From contig JAWKPA010000012.1 in NCBI GenBank assembly GCA_041390905.1, forward strand, positions 1,550,001 through 1,614,000: DNA of 64,000 nt, given 5' to 3'. Position numbers and translations under genes: made by a program. Numbering within the stretch: the stretch's first letter is position 1; every line of letters starts with the position of its first letter. This stretch comes from JACKCD01 sp041390905 (GTDB lineage Bacteria > Chloroflexota > Anaerolineae > Promineifilales > Promineifilaceae). The notes beneath the pieces are model-generated. The model was not told the DNA's origin. It made no database searches and saw only the letters and a list, made by a program, of their open reading frames with translations. Positions 35,322 to 44,421 of this stretch are shown one piece after another.

Positions 35322-35645
35322 ATGCGTATTAAGGTAAATGATGAAGTTGTCGTGATTGCTGGCAATTACAAGGGCGTGCGTGGTACGGTGCAACGGGTGT
35401 TTCCGAAGGAAAACCGGGTGGTTATTTCCGGTGTGAACGTGGTTAAGAAGCACCAGAAGCCGCGCCCAACGGGTGGTCGCACGCAGGCACAGGGTGGCAT
35501 TATTGAGTTTGAGGCACCTATTCATGCTTCTAATGTGATGTTGATTGACCCAAGCTCTGGGGAACCTACACGTGTTGGTGTTCGTCGTGATGAAAACGGC
35601 CGTCGGATTCGTTTTGCTAAAGCTAGTGGCAACGATTTGAAATAA
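35322..35645 (+). CDS. rplX: Ribosomal protein L24
   Basis: 107 residues. The KOW motif is at DEVVVIAGNYKGVRGTVQRV, followed by VISGVNVVKKHQKPRP and the Gly-rich loop. An early assembly initiator of the 50S subunit. A 92-bp gap precedes rplE. Confidence 0.96.
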   Translation: MRIKVNDEVVVIAGNYKGVRGTVQRVFPKENRVVISGVNVVKKHQKPRPTGGRTQAQGGIIEFEAPIHASNVMLIDPSSGEPTRVGVRRDENGRRIRFAKASGNDLK

Positions 35646-35737
35646 ATAAATTGACCCAAGGTGAGCCAGGTAAATGACGCGGCTGTGTGAAAGCGAAAAG
35701 CTGCTAACAGACCTGCCACTTAACTTGGAGGAATAAA

Positions 35738-36295
35738 ATGGCATTTACGCCACCACAAGAATTATATAAAGACGAGATTGTACCCAAGCTGATGGATGAG
35801 TTTGCGTACAAAAGCGTTATGCAAGTGCCGCGAATTACCAAAGTCGTGGTAAATGTTGGCCTCGGTGAGGCTTTGGATAATGCCAAAGCGGTTGAATTTG
35901 CTGTTCGGGATATTACTCAAATTACGGGTCAAAAGCCTGTGGTAACAAAGGCAAAGAAATCAATAGCTGGTTTTAAATTGCGTGAAGGTCGTTCGATTGG
36001 GGTCAAAGTGACGATGCGTGGTAACCGTATGTGGAGCTTTTTGACGCGATTGATCCATGTTGCGCTCCCTCGTACACGCGATTTTCAGGGTATTTCGCCT
36101 GATGCTTTTGATGGGCGGGGTAATTACACGCTTGGTTTGCGTGAGCAGTTGATTTTCCCGGAAATCAATTATGACCAGATTGATAAGATTCGGGGTATGG
36201 AAATTAATATTGTGACGACGGCTCAAACTGATGAGGAAGGACGCCGTTTGTTAAGCCTGCTGGGCATGCCGTTCCGTCAGGCTGACGGGAATTAG
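35738..36295 (+). CDS. rplE: Ribosomal protein L5
   Basis: 185 residues. YKSVMQVPRITKVVVNVGLG, KPVVTKAKKSIAGFKLREG and a C-terminal GMEINIVTTAQTDEEGRRLL identify L5, which binds 5S rRNA. GGAGG precedes ATG 35738. Confidence 0.97.
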   Translation: MAFTPPQELYKDEIVPKLMDEFAYKSVMQVPRITKVVVNVGLGEALDNAKAVEFAVRDITQITGQKPVVTKAKKSIAGFKLREGRSIGVKVTMRGNRMWSFLTRLIHVALPRTRDFQGISPDAFDGRGNYTLGLREQLIFPEINYDQIDKIRGMEINIVTTAQTDEEGRRLLSLLGMPFRQADGN

Positions 36296-36312
36296 TGGGC
36301 TAGGAGAATCGA

Positions 36313-36495
36313 ATGGCTAAAAAATCAATGATTTCACGCGAAGGGAAACGTAAATATAATGTGCGGGTCCGTAATCGCTGTAAATTGTGTGGCCGTCCTC
36401 GCGGGTATATTCGTCGGTTTGGCCTGTGTCGGATTTGTTTTCGTGAGCAAGCTTTGCAGGGAAATATTCCCGGTGTGGTTAAGGCTAGCTGGTAG
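36313..36495 (+). CDS. rpsN: Ribosomal protein S14, zinc-binding short form
   Basis: 60 residues. RCKLCGRP and GLCRICFRE give the four-Cys zinc ribbon of the short S14 type. MAKKSMISREGKRKYNVRVR precedes them. Normal length for the Cys-containing form. Confidence 0.97.
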   Translation: MAKKSMISREGKRKYNVRVRNRCKLCGRPRGYIRRFGLCRICFREQALQGNIPGVVKASW

Positions 36496-36504
36496 AGGTG
36501 TGCT

Positions 36505-36912
36505 ATGTCAATGAGTGATCCGATTGCAGATATGTTGACTCGTGTTCGTAATGCTTTGGGCCGCCAACACCCGGTTGTGTCTGTACCGCATTCTAAAGTT
36601 AAGCAGGCAATTGCTGATGTGTTGAAGGAAGAAGGCTATATTGAAGGGTATGAAGTGCTTCCTGAGAAGCCCCATGCTGTTATTCGTATTAATCTGAAAT
36701 ATATTGGTGGCCGCCGGGATCGCCAATCGGTTATTACGGATTTGCAGCGTATAAGTCGTCCTGGTCGCCGTATTTATGTGGCAAAGGATGATATTCCGTG
36801 GGTTTTGAGTGGGATGGGCATTTCGATCCTGACGACTTCGCAAGGTGTAATGACTGGCCAAAAGGCACGTCGGTTGGGCGTGGGTGGTGAAGTCATTTGT
36901 AAGGTTTGGTAG
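36505..36912 (+). CDS. rpsH: Ribosomal protein S8
   Basis: 135 residues from ATG 36505; ATG 36511 (MSDPIADML) is an equally plausible start. SDPIADMLTRVRNALGRQHP and the C-terminal GVMTGQKARRLGVGGEVICK are typical. S8 is a primary 16S binder and in E. coli represses the spc operon. Confidence 0.96.
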   Translation: MSMSDPIADMLTRVRNALGRQHPVVSVPHSKVKQAIADVLKEEGYIEGYEVLPEKPHAVIRINLKYIGGRRDRQSVITDLQRISRPGRRIYVAKDDIPWVLSGMGISILTTSQGVMTGQKARRLGVGGEVICKVW

Positions 36913-36922
36913 GGGATTTGTT

Positions 36923-37465
36923 ATGTCTAGAATTGGAAAAGCACCGATTACTATTCCTAAGGGTGTTACTGTAGATGTGCAGGGAACGGCCGTTACTGTT
37001 AAAGGCCCTAAAGGCACACTAACCCAAACATTTAACCCTGCCATGTCGCTGGAGTTGGAAGGCGGCCTTTTAACTGTTAAGCGTCCTACAGATTCACGCA
37101 TGCACCGTTCACTTCATGGATTAACCCGCGCTCTTATTAACAATATGGTTGTGGGTGTCAGTGATGGATTTAAGAAGACCATGGAGATCGAAGGTGTGGG
37201 GTATCGTGCTGAGATGTCAGGTCGAGACCTCATCTTGAACGTAGGCTACTCACACCCTATCACCTTTGTTCCTGAAAATGGTATCGAATTCACCGTTGAG
37301 AATCGTGGTAAAACCCTTACCGTATCAGGGGTTGACAAGCAGATTGTGGGTGAAGTTTGCGCCAAAATTCGTAAAACTCGTCCCCCGGAACCATACAAAG
37401 GTAAGGGGATTCGTTACAACAATGAAGTCATCCGGCGCAAAGCTGGTAAAGCTGGTAAAGTATAA
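36923..37465 (+). CDS. rplF: Ribosomal protein L6
   Basis: 180 residues from ATG 36923 (GGGGAT upstream), the start that gives the conserved MSRIGKAPITIPKGV. An upstream in-frame ATG at 36884 overlaps rpsH and is less likely. Both repeated L6 domains are present, with PPEPYKGKGIRY near the end. Confidence 0.96.
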   Translation: MSRIGKAPITIPKGVTVDVQGTAVTVKGPKGTLTQTFNPAMSLELEGGLLTVKRPTDSRMHRSLHGLTRALINNMVVGVSDGFKKTMEIEGVGYRAEMSGRDLILNVGYSHPITFVPENGIEFTVENRGKTLTVSGVDKQIVGEVCAKIRKTRPPEPYKGKGIRYNNEVIRRKAGKAGKV

Positions 37466-37477
37466 AGGTGTATAAAA

Positions 37478-37840
37478 ATGGCTGTTAAAACGAAAATTGC
37501 ACGGAAGCGACGCCACAAGCGGATTCGTATGAATCTGAGTGGCACACCTGAACGCCCACGCCTGAGTGTCTTTCGCAGTCTGAAGCACATTTATGCTCAG
37601 GTGATTGATGACGCTGCTGGTCATACCCTTGCCTCAGCATCTACAATGGATAATAGCTTGGTTGCCGAGCTTGAAGGCAAAACGAAAAAGCAGCAAGCTG
37701 AAATTATTGGCAAAACAGTTGCCCAGAAAGCGTTGGATGCAGGTGTTGAGCAAGTTGTGTTTGATCGTGGTGGTTATCTCTATCACGGCCGTATCAAAGC
37801 ATTGGCAGATGGTGCACGCGCAGGCGGGCTCAAGTTCTAG
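37478..37840 (+). CDS. rplR: Ribosomal protein L18
   Basis: 120 residues. KRRHKRIRMNLSGTPERPRL, then SVFRSLKHIYAQVIDD and FDRGGYLYHGRIKALADGAR. Binds 5S rRNA together with L5. Confidence 0.97.
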   Translation: MAVKTKIARKRRHKRIRMNLSGTPERPRLSVFRSLKHIYAQVIDDAAGHTLASASTMDNSLVAELEGKTKKQQAEIIGKTVAQKALDAGVEQVVFDRGGYLYHGRIKALADGARAGGLKF

Positions 37841-37858
37841 GAGAGTTAGGAGAATATA

Positions 37859-38383
37859 ATGGGTCAAAGACGACAAAACTTCCAAACGGCCAACGAATTA
37901 GATGAGCGCATCATTGATATTACCCGCGTTGCCAAAGTTGTTAAAGGCGGTCGTCGGTTTGCTTTTCGAGTAACCGTTGTAGTTGGGGATAATAAAGGGC
38001 GCATTGGTGTTGGCATTGGCAAGGCACGGTCTGTACCAGATGCTATTCGCAAAGCTGTTGAAGCTGCTCGCAAAGAGATGGAACCTGTGTCTATGGTTGG
38101 TACAACGGTTCCACATGAGATTGTTGGCCGTCATGGTGCTGCACGTGTTATGCTTAAACCTGCAGCACCGGGTACAGGTGTGATTGCCGGTGGTGGTGTG
38201 CGTGCTGTTGTTGAAGCTGCTGGCTACAGCGATATTCTTTCCAAATCATTAGGGAGCAAAAATGTACTCAATGTGATTATGGCAACAATGGATGCGCTAC
38301 GCCGCTTGAAAATGGTGCAAGATGTGGCTGCAAGCCGTGGTAAAGATCCAAAAGATATTGCGCCGTTTTGGAGTCGAAACTAA
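37859..38383 (+). CDS. rpsE: Ribosomal protein S5
   Basis: 174 residues. The dsRNA-binding part VAKVVKGGRRFAFRVTVVVG and GVIAGGGVRAVVEAAGYSDI are standard; the C-terminus is KDIAPFWSRN. Its TAA overlaps the ATG of rpmD (TAATG), implying coupling. Confidence 0.97.
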   Translation: MGQRRQNFQTANELDERIIDITRVAKVVKGGRRFAFRVTVVVGDNKGRIGVGIGKARSVPDAIRKAVEAARKEMEPVSMVGTTVPHEIVGRHGAARVMLKPAAPGTGVIAGGGVRAVVEAAGYSDILSKSLGSKNVLNVIMATMDALRRLKMVQDVAASRGKDPKDIAPFWSRN

Positions 38384-38565
38384 TGGCAAAGTTAGAAATA
38401 ACGTATACGAAAAGCGTGATTGGTTACAAACAAAACCAAAAAGACACAGTTCGTGCGCTTGGTTTGCGTAAGCTGAATCAAACTGTAATACAAGATGACA
38501 CTCCCGTTATTCGGGGAATGATACATAAAGTAAGTCATTTGGTAAGCGTAAAAGAGGTAAATTAA
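38383..38565 (+). CDS. rpmD: Ribosomal protein L30
   Basis: 60 residues from ATG 38383. KLEITYTKSVIGYKQNQKDT, then ALGLRKLNQTV and GMIHKVSHLVSV are the L30 pattern. A longer in-frame start at 38368 overlaps rpsE and is not needed. Confidence 0.95.
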   Translation: MAKLEITYTKSVIGYKQNQKDTVRALGLRKLNQTVIQDDTPVIRGMIHKVSHLVSVKEVN

Positions 38566-38566
38566 C

Positions 38567-39025
38567 ATGAAATTGCACGATCTGCGTCCAAATTCAGGGG
38601 CAAAAAAGAAGCGCAAGCGAGTAGGTCGTGGTATCGCTGCTGGGCAAGGTAAAACTGCCGGGCGCGGTACTAAAGGCCAAGGTGCGCGTAGTGGTGGTGG
38701 CAAAGGTGTTTATTTTGAGGGTGGGCAGCTACCCTTAGCGCGTCGTTTGCCCTACAAACGTGGCTTTACGAACATTCGCAAAATCTATTATAAACCAATA
38801 AACTTGGGGACATTGTCTGAATTTGATTTTGAAGGTGCAACTGTCACACCAGAATTAATGGCACAAATTGGTTTACTTAAGAAACCGACTGACCCAGTTG
38901 TTGTTTTAGGTGATGGTGAATTAGCTGGCCCGTTAACTGTGCAAGCTCATCGCTTTTCTGCTTCTGCAAAAGAAAAGATTGAAGCAGCGGGTGGTACGGC
39001 TGAACTGCTTCCATACGAAAAATAA
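38567..39025 (+). CDS. rplO: Ribosomal protein L15
   Basis: 152 residues. MKLHDLRPNSGAKKKRKRVG, the Gly-rich basic arm (GTKGQGARSGGG), and PLARRLPYKRGFTN are typical. Last gene before the 116-bp gap to secY. Confidence 0.97.
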   Translation: MKLHDLRPNSGAKKKRKRVGRGIAAGQGKTAGRGTKGQGARSGGGKGVYFEGGQLPLARRLPYKRGFTNIRKIYYKPINLGTLSEFDFEGATVTPELMAQIGLLKKPTDPVVVLGDGELAGPLTVQAHRFSASAKEKIEAAGGTAELLPYEK

Positions 39026-39082
39026 CCCTTGACTGTTACAGAGAGGGTTGCGAGAGAACGAACCGAATCGTTGTAGGTATTG

Positions 39083-39097
39083 CCACATAATATGTGG
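39083..39097. promoter_or_regulatory. 15-bp dyad upstream of secY
   Basis: CCACATAATATGTGG has perfect 7-bp arms around one base, within TTGC/GCAA, about 45 bases before secY. It could be an operator or a small RNA hairpin. No regulator gene is nearby to support either. Confidence 0.4.
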
Positions 39098-39141
39098 ACG
39101 CAATCAAACTATAGAACTCTTGCCGAAACTGGAGGCACATT

Positions 39142-40524
39142 ATGATTGAATCTGTACGCGCCGCGTTTTCTTTGCCGGATCTGCGTAAGCGCATCCTTTT
39201 TACAGTGGGTATGCTGGTCATCTATAGATTACTGGCAAATATTCCTGTGCCGGGTGTTAATCTACAGGCTTGGCAGGCTTTTACAACCCAGGATAGCGGT
39301 AATACGGTCATCAACTTCCTGGATTTGCTATCGGGAGGTGCAGTACGCAACTTTTCTGTGATGGCAATGGGTGTTTATCCTTACATTACAGCATCCATTA
39401 TCATTCAGCTTTTGACGCCAATCATACCGCAGTTGGAAGAATTGTCTTCTGAAGGTGAATCTGGGCGAAATAAGGTCAACAAAATAACCTATTACCTAAC
39501 AGTTCCACTAGCGTTGGTTCAGGCAGTAGGCCAAATTAATATTGTTGGGTCGAGTTTAGGTGGGGCTGGTTTGGCAGGCATTATGCCCAATTTTGGGTTT
39601 ACGGCTGATTTGCTTTTGCCAACTTTGACAACGTTGTTTGCCATGGTTGGTGGGACGATGACCGCTATCTGGATTGGCGAACGAATCACTGAAGAAGGTA
39701 TTGGTCAAGGTATATCTCTTATCATCTTTGGTGGTATTGTTGCTCGTATCTTACCAAATACGGCTCGTTTGTTTGCCTTGGAAGATACGACTGCGCGGGT
39801 CTTTTCTATTGCTGCGTTTTTGGCCTTGACGGTTTTTACCGTGTTGGTGATTGTTATTATTCAGGAAGGTCAACGGCGTATCCCTGTGCAGTACGGCCGG
39901 CGAGTGCGTGGACGTAAGGTGTACCAAGGGCAAAGCAGTCATGTGCCGCTTAAAGTGAATACGGCCGGCATGATTCCGATTATCTTTGCTCAGTCTATTC
40001 TTACATTCCCACCCTTATTAGCCAGCTTTTTTGTTGATCCAAACAATAGTGACGGTGGTGTTTTTAGCACGATCATAAATGCGGTTGCTAGTTTTGGCAC
40101 ACAGCAGAACCCAGAAATAGCACCAGGTTCGTTTTTTGCCTATTGGTTTGTGTATTTTGTCTTGGTAGTAGCCTTTACGTTTTTCTATACGGACGTAATG
40201 GTGCGCCAACAAAACTTGCCACAAACTTTGCAACGGCAGGGTGGTTTTATACCTGGTATTCGTCCTGGTAAGCGCACCGAAACGTATATTATGTCTGTGG
40301 TTCGTCGTATTACAACGGCAGGTGCCATTTTCTTAGGACTTGTGGCTATCTTACCTGGTATTATGTCATTGCTAGGTGTTATTTTGCGTATTGATGGCAT
40401 TGAGCAAAGTGCCTTGGTAATCAATGGTTCAGGTTTAATCATTGTGGTTGGTGTGGTGATTGATACGATGCGGCAGCTTGAAGCGCAGTTGCTTATGCGG
40501 CATTATGAAGGGTTTATTCGGTAA
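39142..40524 (+). CDS. secY: Protein translocase subunit SecY
   Basis: 460 residues with ten membrane helices. VGMLVIYRLLANIPVPGVNL near the N-terminus, GIMPNFGF, IGERITEEGIGQGISLIIFG, and KVYQGQSSHVPLKVNTAGMI are family marks. The central channel of the Sec translocon. ATG 39142 follows GGAGG; adk begins six bases after its stop. Confidence 0.97.
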   Translation: MIESVRAAFSLPDLRKRILFTVGMLVIYRLLANIPVPGVNLQAWQAFTTQDSGNTVINFLDLLSGGAVRNFSVMAMGVYPYITASIIIQLLTPIIPQLEELSSEGESGRNKVNKITYYLTVPLALVQAVGQINIVGSSLGGAGLAGIMPNFGFTADLLLPTLTTLFAMVGGTMTAIWIGERITEEGIGQGISLIIFGGIVARILPNTARLFALEDTTARVFSIAAFLALTVFTVLVIVIIQEGQRRIPVQYGRRVRGRKVYQGQSSHVPLKVNTAGMIPIIFAQSILTFPPLLASFFVDPNNSDGGVFSTIINAVASFGTQQNPEIAPGSFFAYWFVYFVLVVAFTFFYTDVMVRQQNLPQTLQRQGGFIPGIRPGKRTETYIMSVVRRITTAGAIFLGLVAILPGIMSLLGVILRIDGIEQSALVINGSGLIIVVGVVIDTMRQLEAQLLMRHYEGFIR

Positions 40525-40529
40525 GAAAG

Positions 40530-41096
40530 ATGTATTTGGTTTTGTTAGGGCCGCCTGGGGCTGGTAAAGGTACCCAGGCAAAGCGTTTGCAAATGTCATT
40601 GGGTATTCCGCAAATTTCTACAGGTGATTTGTTTCGGCATCATCTAAAGAATGCAACGGAGCTGGGGCAATTAGCACAAGGATATATGGATCGTGGCGAG
40701 CTTGTACCAGATGAAGTAACAATTGGTATGGTACGGGATCGTTTAGTTCAGTCAGATTGTGCTGGCGGTGCCATTTTCGATGGTTTTCCTCGCAATATTA
40801 ACCAGGCGCAAGCCTTAGATACTTTATTGGCTGAAATGGGTAAGCGTATCCAAATTGTGCCTTCAATTTATGTGCCCCGTGATGTTCTGATTGAGCGTTT
40901 GTTGAAGCGAGCACAGATTGAGGGACGGGCCGACGATAATGAGGAAACTATTCGTACACGGATGCACGTTTATGAGCAGCAAACAAAGCCATTACTTGAT
41001 TTCTACGGTGCATTGAGCCTTGTGGTAGAAATAGATGGAAACCAACCTGTTGACGACGTGCAACGAGAGTTGGTAGCGGCTGTGGTAACAGCATGA
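40530..41096 (+). CDS. adk: Adenylate kinase (short form)
   Basis: 188 residues. P-loop GPPGAGKGTQAKRL (7-20), STGDLFR, GAIFDGFPRN and the YVP/RR positions follow the family. The LID is the short type without the zinc finger (AQIEGRADDNEETIRTRMHV). It interconverts ATP, ADP and AMP. In the classic order map and infA would follow, but neither does. Confidence 0.96.
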   Translation: MYLVLLGPPGAGKGTQAKRLQMSLGIPQISTGDLFRHHLKNATELGQLAQGYMDRGELVPDEVTIGMVRDRLVQSDCAGGAIFDGFPRNINQAQALDTLLAEMGKRIQIVPSIYVPRDVLIERLLKRAQIEGRADDNEETIRTRMHVYEQQTKPLLDFYGALSLVVEIDGNQPVDDVQRELVAAVVTA

Positions 41097-41099
41097 TAA

Positions 41100-41159
41100 G
41101 CAGCTTGACAGGTTTTTGTATACTTGACTGTCAGGATTCTGTGAAGCTGCCGTTTTTTT
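41100..41159 (+). terminator. Possible terminator between adk and rpmJ
   Basis: GCAGCTTGACAG (41100-41111) faces CTGTCA (from 41129) and GAAGCTGC (41143-41150), followed by CG and seven T. The loop is long, so strength is uncertain. Confidence 0.45.
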
Positions 41160-41201
41160 GCTAAAATGGGAAATAGCAAAAACCGTATAGGAGCAAGTAG
41201 C

Positions 41202-41315
41202 ATGAAAGTATCATCTTCAGTAAAACGGCGCTGCCCAAAATGTAAGGTTGTTAAGCGCCGAGGTGTAGTGCGTGTGATTTGTGTGGATCCAAATCATAAG
41301 CAGCGTCAAGGTTAA
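41202..41315 (+). CDS. rpmJ: Ribosomal protein L36
   Basis: 37 residues, too short for most gene callers. MKVSSSVKRRCPKCKVVKRR followed by GVVRVICVDPNHKQRQG. Three Cys and one His form the zinc site of the C+ type. GGAGCA lies upstream of ATG 41202. The usual infA neighbour is missing. Confidence 0.95.
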   Translation: MKVSSSVKRRCPKCKVVKRRGVVRVICVDPNHKQRQG

Positions 41316-41361
41316 CGAGAAATAAAAGCATTAATGCTTTTGTTTTGTAAACGGAGGAAAC

Positions 41362-41742
41362 ATGGCTCGTATTGCTGGTGTTGACATTCCTCGCAACAAG
41401 CGGGTCGAGATTAGCCTCACTTATATCTTTGGTATTGGGAAAGCGACCAGTCAGAACATTTTGACTGAGGCTGAAATTAATCCTGATACACGAGTTCAAG
41501 ATTTGTCGGAGGCCGATGTGACGCGGCTGCGCCAGATTATTGATAAAGATTATGTGGTTGAGGGTGATTTGCGACGCGAAGTTGGGATGAATATTAAGCG
41601 CCTTTCAGAAATTGGTTGCTATCGTGGTTTGCGGCATCGTCGTCATTTGCCTGTTCATGGGCAACGCACGAAAACGAATGCTCGTACACGTAAGGGGCCA
41701 AAGAAAACGGTTGCTGGGCGTGGTCGTCGCAAGGGCAAGTAG
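41362..41742 (+). CDS. rpsM: Ribosomal protein S13
   Basis: 126 residues. MARIAGVDIPRNKRVEISLT, YIFGIGKATSQNIL and the basic tail RTKTNARTRKGPKKTVAGRG match S13, which contacts the P-site tRNA and bridges to the 50S. Confidence 0.97.
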   Translation: MARIAGVDIPRNKRVEISLTYIFGIGKATSQNILTEAEINPDTRVQDLSEADVTRLRQIIDKDYVVEGDLRREVGMNIKRLSEIGCYRGLRHRRHLPVHGQRTKTNARTRKGPKKTVAGRGRRKGK

Positions 41743-41810
41743 TAGTTATTTTGATTCTTGTTGCATAATGTTATGTGACAGGGACAGTTGATATTTTATC
41801 AGGAGTAAGA

Positions 41811-42206
41811 ATGGGACGTAGAAGAAGACAGGCGCAGATTCGGAAGAAGCCAAAGCGGATGGTACCGCGCGGTCAAGTCCATATCTATGCCACGTTTAAT
41901 AATACGATTGTGACTTTGACTGATGATAAGGGTAACACGCTTGCCTGGGCGAGTGCTGGTAGCGCTGGTTTTAAGGGATCGCGTAAGAGTACGCCATATG
42001 CAGCTGGTTTGGCTAGCCAAAACGCGATTCGCGTTGCCCAGGATTATGGGATGCAAGAGGTGGAGATTATTGTGAAGGGGCCTGGCCCTGGTCGGGAGTC
42101 GGCAATTCGTCGGGTTTCTTCGGCTGGGTTGCGGGTTACTGCCATTAATGACATTACGCCTGTTCCTCATAATGGATGTCGCCCACCAAAGAAACGGCGT
42201 GTATAA
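41811..42206 (+). CDS. rpsK: Ribosomal protein S11
   Basis: 131 residues from ATG 41811 (AGGAG nine bases upstream). GTG 41775 is in frame but gives an unconserved head. VHIYATFNNTIVTLTDDKGN, and the C-terminal DITPVPHNGCRPPKKRRV, mark S11. Confidence 0.96.
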   Translation: MGRRRRQAQIRKKPKRMVPRGQVHIYATFNNTIVTLTDDKGNTLAWASAGSAGFKGSRKSTPYAAGLASQNAIRVAQDYGMQEVEIIVKGPGPGRESAIRRVSSAGLRVTAINDITPVPHNGCRPPKKRRV

Positions 42207-42312
42207 TTTATAGTCGTTTTGTTATCAAAAAATTTTATTTTTATTTGAGAGGGAAGACGGGTTGCCAAGCCTGTAAACCTCTTGAAATATCCTGAATAAG
42301 GAGGTCTGTAAG

Positions 42313-42951
42313 TTGGCACGGTATACAGGTCCTGTATGTAAGCTTTGTCGCCGTGAAGGTGAAAAGCTGTTTTTGAAGGGGTCGCGTTGTTTGACTCCGA
42401 AATGTTCTTATGAACGGCGTTCTTATCCGCCGGGGCAGCATGGCCGCGAAAATCAGTTTCGGCGTGGACGTGCATCTGACTATTTATTGCAGCTTCGTGA
42501 AAAGCAGAAGGCTCGGCGTATTTATGGGGTGTTGGAGCGCCAGTTTTCTCGATATTTTAAGCGAGCCTCGCAGCAGGTTGGTTTGACGGGTACGAATTTG
42601 CTGGTGTTGCTGGAGCGTCGTTTGGATAATGTGGTGTACAGAATGGGCATCGCGGATTCTCGGGCGCAGGCGCGGCAATTGGTTCAGCATGGTCATATTA
42701 TGATTAACGGCCGTAAAACCAACGTTCCCTCTGCTCTGGTTTCGTCTGGCGATACAATTTCGATTCGCCCTGAAAGTACACGTCGCAATTATTTCCGGCA
42801 GCTTCGCCAGGATTTGGATGATCGACGTGTGCCGCGTTGGCTTTCTATTAATGCCGCGAGCTTGTCTGGCAGTATTTTAGATTTGCCGAAACGTGATGAT
42901 ATTGATGTATCGTTGAATGAGCAGTTGATTGTTGAGTACTACTCCCGCTAG
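42313..42951 (+). CDS. rpsD: Ribosomal protein S4, zinc-binding form
   Basis: 212 residues from TTG 42313 (AAGGAGG upstream). CKLCRREG plus two later Cys form the C+ zinc site. The S4 domain begins near residue 100 (RLDNVVYRMGIADSRAQARQ). It nucleates 30S assembly. Confidence 0.96.
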   Translation: MARYTGPVCKLCRREGEKLFLKGSRCLTPKCSYERRSYPPGQHGRENQFRRGRASDYLLQLREKQKARRIYGVLERQFSRYFKRASQQVGLTGTNLLVLLERRLDNVVYRMGIADSRAQARQLVQHGHIMINGRKTNVPSALVSSGDTISIRPESTRRNYFRQLRQDLDDRRVPRWLSINAASLSGSILDLPKRDDIDVSLNEQLIVEYYSR

Positions 42952-43009
42952 TTAATTAAGCTGTTATGGCTGTTAGCTAATTGGTTGAACTGTACAGGGA
43001 GGTATTGCA

Positions 43010-43951
43010 TTGGCTATCAGTAATTTAGTCTTGCCGAAAATTGAAAGCACGGCGATGACCCAGGAATACGGCCGTTTTGTCCTTTCTCCATTGGAAAGAG
43101 GATATGGAACGACACTGGGTAATGCGTTGCGTCGTGTATTATTGTCTTCTTTACCCGGAGCTGCGATTACATCCATTCGTGTGACGGATGTTCCTCATGA
43201 GTTTGCCGCCGTTCCTCACGTTCGTGAGGACATGATGCAACTCATTCTCAATATCAAGCAGCTGCGTTTGCAACTTTATAATACCGATACTGCTCGGCTT
43301 CGTTTAGAAGTTCACGGCGCGGGAACTGTAACTGCTGCAGACATTCAGACGCCGCCGGAAGTCGAAATCATTAACCCAGACCTGTATTTGTTTACAGTAA
43401 ACTCAGATGATGCATTTCTTGAAATTGAAATGACCGCTGAGACCGGGCGTGGGTATTCGCCAGCCGAAGAACGTGGGCGTTTGCCAATTGGTGAACTACC
43501 GGTGGACGCTATTTTTAGCCCTATTCGTCGGGTTAGCTATGATGTAGAAAAAACCCGCGTGGGGCAGGTTGCCGATTATGACCGCACTGTGTTGCAAATT
43601 TGGACAGATGGCACCATCAAGCCAGAAGAGTCTTTGGCGCAATCTGCCCAGATTTTGATGCAATACTTGCGTCCTATCGCTGGTGTTAGTGAAGAAACCT
43701 TCATGCCCGTTGAGGAAGAAGAGGAAGAAGAGACAATTCCCAACGAGATTTATGACACGCCCATTGAGCAGCTTGATTTGAGCGTTCGCGTGTTTAACTC
43801 GCTCAAGCGGACAGGTATTACAAAAGTTGGTGAAATGTTGGAGATGTTGGAGCGTGGCGAAGAAACAATGTTGGCAATTCGGAACTTTGGTGAAAAGTCT
43901 CTTGATGAGCTTAAACAGCAACTTCGCTCTAAGGGCTTCATGATTGACTAA
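43010..43951 (+). CDS. rpoA: RNA polymerase subunit alpha
   Basis: 313 residues from TTG 43010 (GGGAGG upstream). The N-terminal dimerisation domain has FVLSPLERGYGTTLGNALRR. The C-terminal domain (from about 250) has LSVRVFNSLKRTGITKVGEM and NFGEKSLDEL. The linker is acidic (EEEEEEE). Normal length. Confidence 0.97.
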   Translation: MAISNLVLPKIESTAMTQEYGRFVLSPLERGYGTTLGNALRRVLLSSLPGAAITSIRVTDVPHEFAAVPHVREDMMQLILNIKQLRLQLYNTDTARLRLEVHGAGTVTAADIQTPPEVEIINPDLYLFTVNSDDAFLEIEMTAETGRGYSPAEERGRLPIGELPVDAIFSPIRRVSYDVEKTRVGQVADYDRTVLQIWTDGTIKPEESLAQSAQILMQYLRPIAGVSEETFMPVEEEEEEETIPNEIYDTPIEQLDLSVRVFNSLKRTGITKVGEMLEMLERGEETMLAIRNFGEKSLDELKQQLRSKGFMID

Positions 43952-43992
43952 TTGGCTCTTGTTGCCAACATTGTGCGTACAAGGATAAGAAC

Positions 43993-44421
43993 ATGCGTCA
44001 TAAGATGAGTGGGCGTAAATTAAATCGAGATACTAGCCACCGTAAAGCCCTAATACGAAACTTGGTGGCTGATCTTTTGTGTCACGAACAAATTATCACG
44101 ACAGAGGCAAAAGCACGGACGATCCGGCCTGTTGCTGAGAAGATGATTACTCTGGCAAAGCGTGGTCGGGCAAAAGGCAGCGAAAACGTGTCTAGTGAAG
44201 TTCATGCACGTCGGTTGGCGGCGGCGCGTTTGCCCAAAACCCGGATGGTTGCGGATGAAGACGGATACATTGAAGAGGTTGACGTAGTACGTCACTTGTT
44301 TGATGAAATTGCTCCGCGTTATACAGATCGTCCCGGTGGGTATACCCGTTTGCTGAAAATGGGCAAGCGGCCGGGTGACAATGCCGACATGGCCGTGCTG
44401 ATGTTGGTTGCGGATGAATAG
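43993..44421 (+). CDS. rplQ: Ribosomal protein L17
   Basis: 142 residues. MRHKMSGRKLNRDTSHRKAL and GGYTRLLKMGKRPGDNADMA are typical. An insertion of about 15 residues (around MVADEDGYIEEV) makes it longer than the E. coli core. Its end overlaps truA by eight bases. Confidence 0.96.
   Translation: MRHKMSGRKLNRDTSHRKALIRNLVADLLCHEQIITTEAKARTIRPVAEKMITLAKRGRAKGSENVSSEVHARRLAAARLPKTRMVADEDGYIEEVDVVRHLFDEIAPRYTDRPGGYTRLLKMGKRPGDNADMAVLMLVADE

Noticed and set aside
41105..41124. TTGACA and TATACT after adk as a promoter
   Set aside because: The spacing is only about eight bases; the sequences are better explained as hairpin arms.
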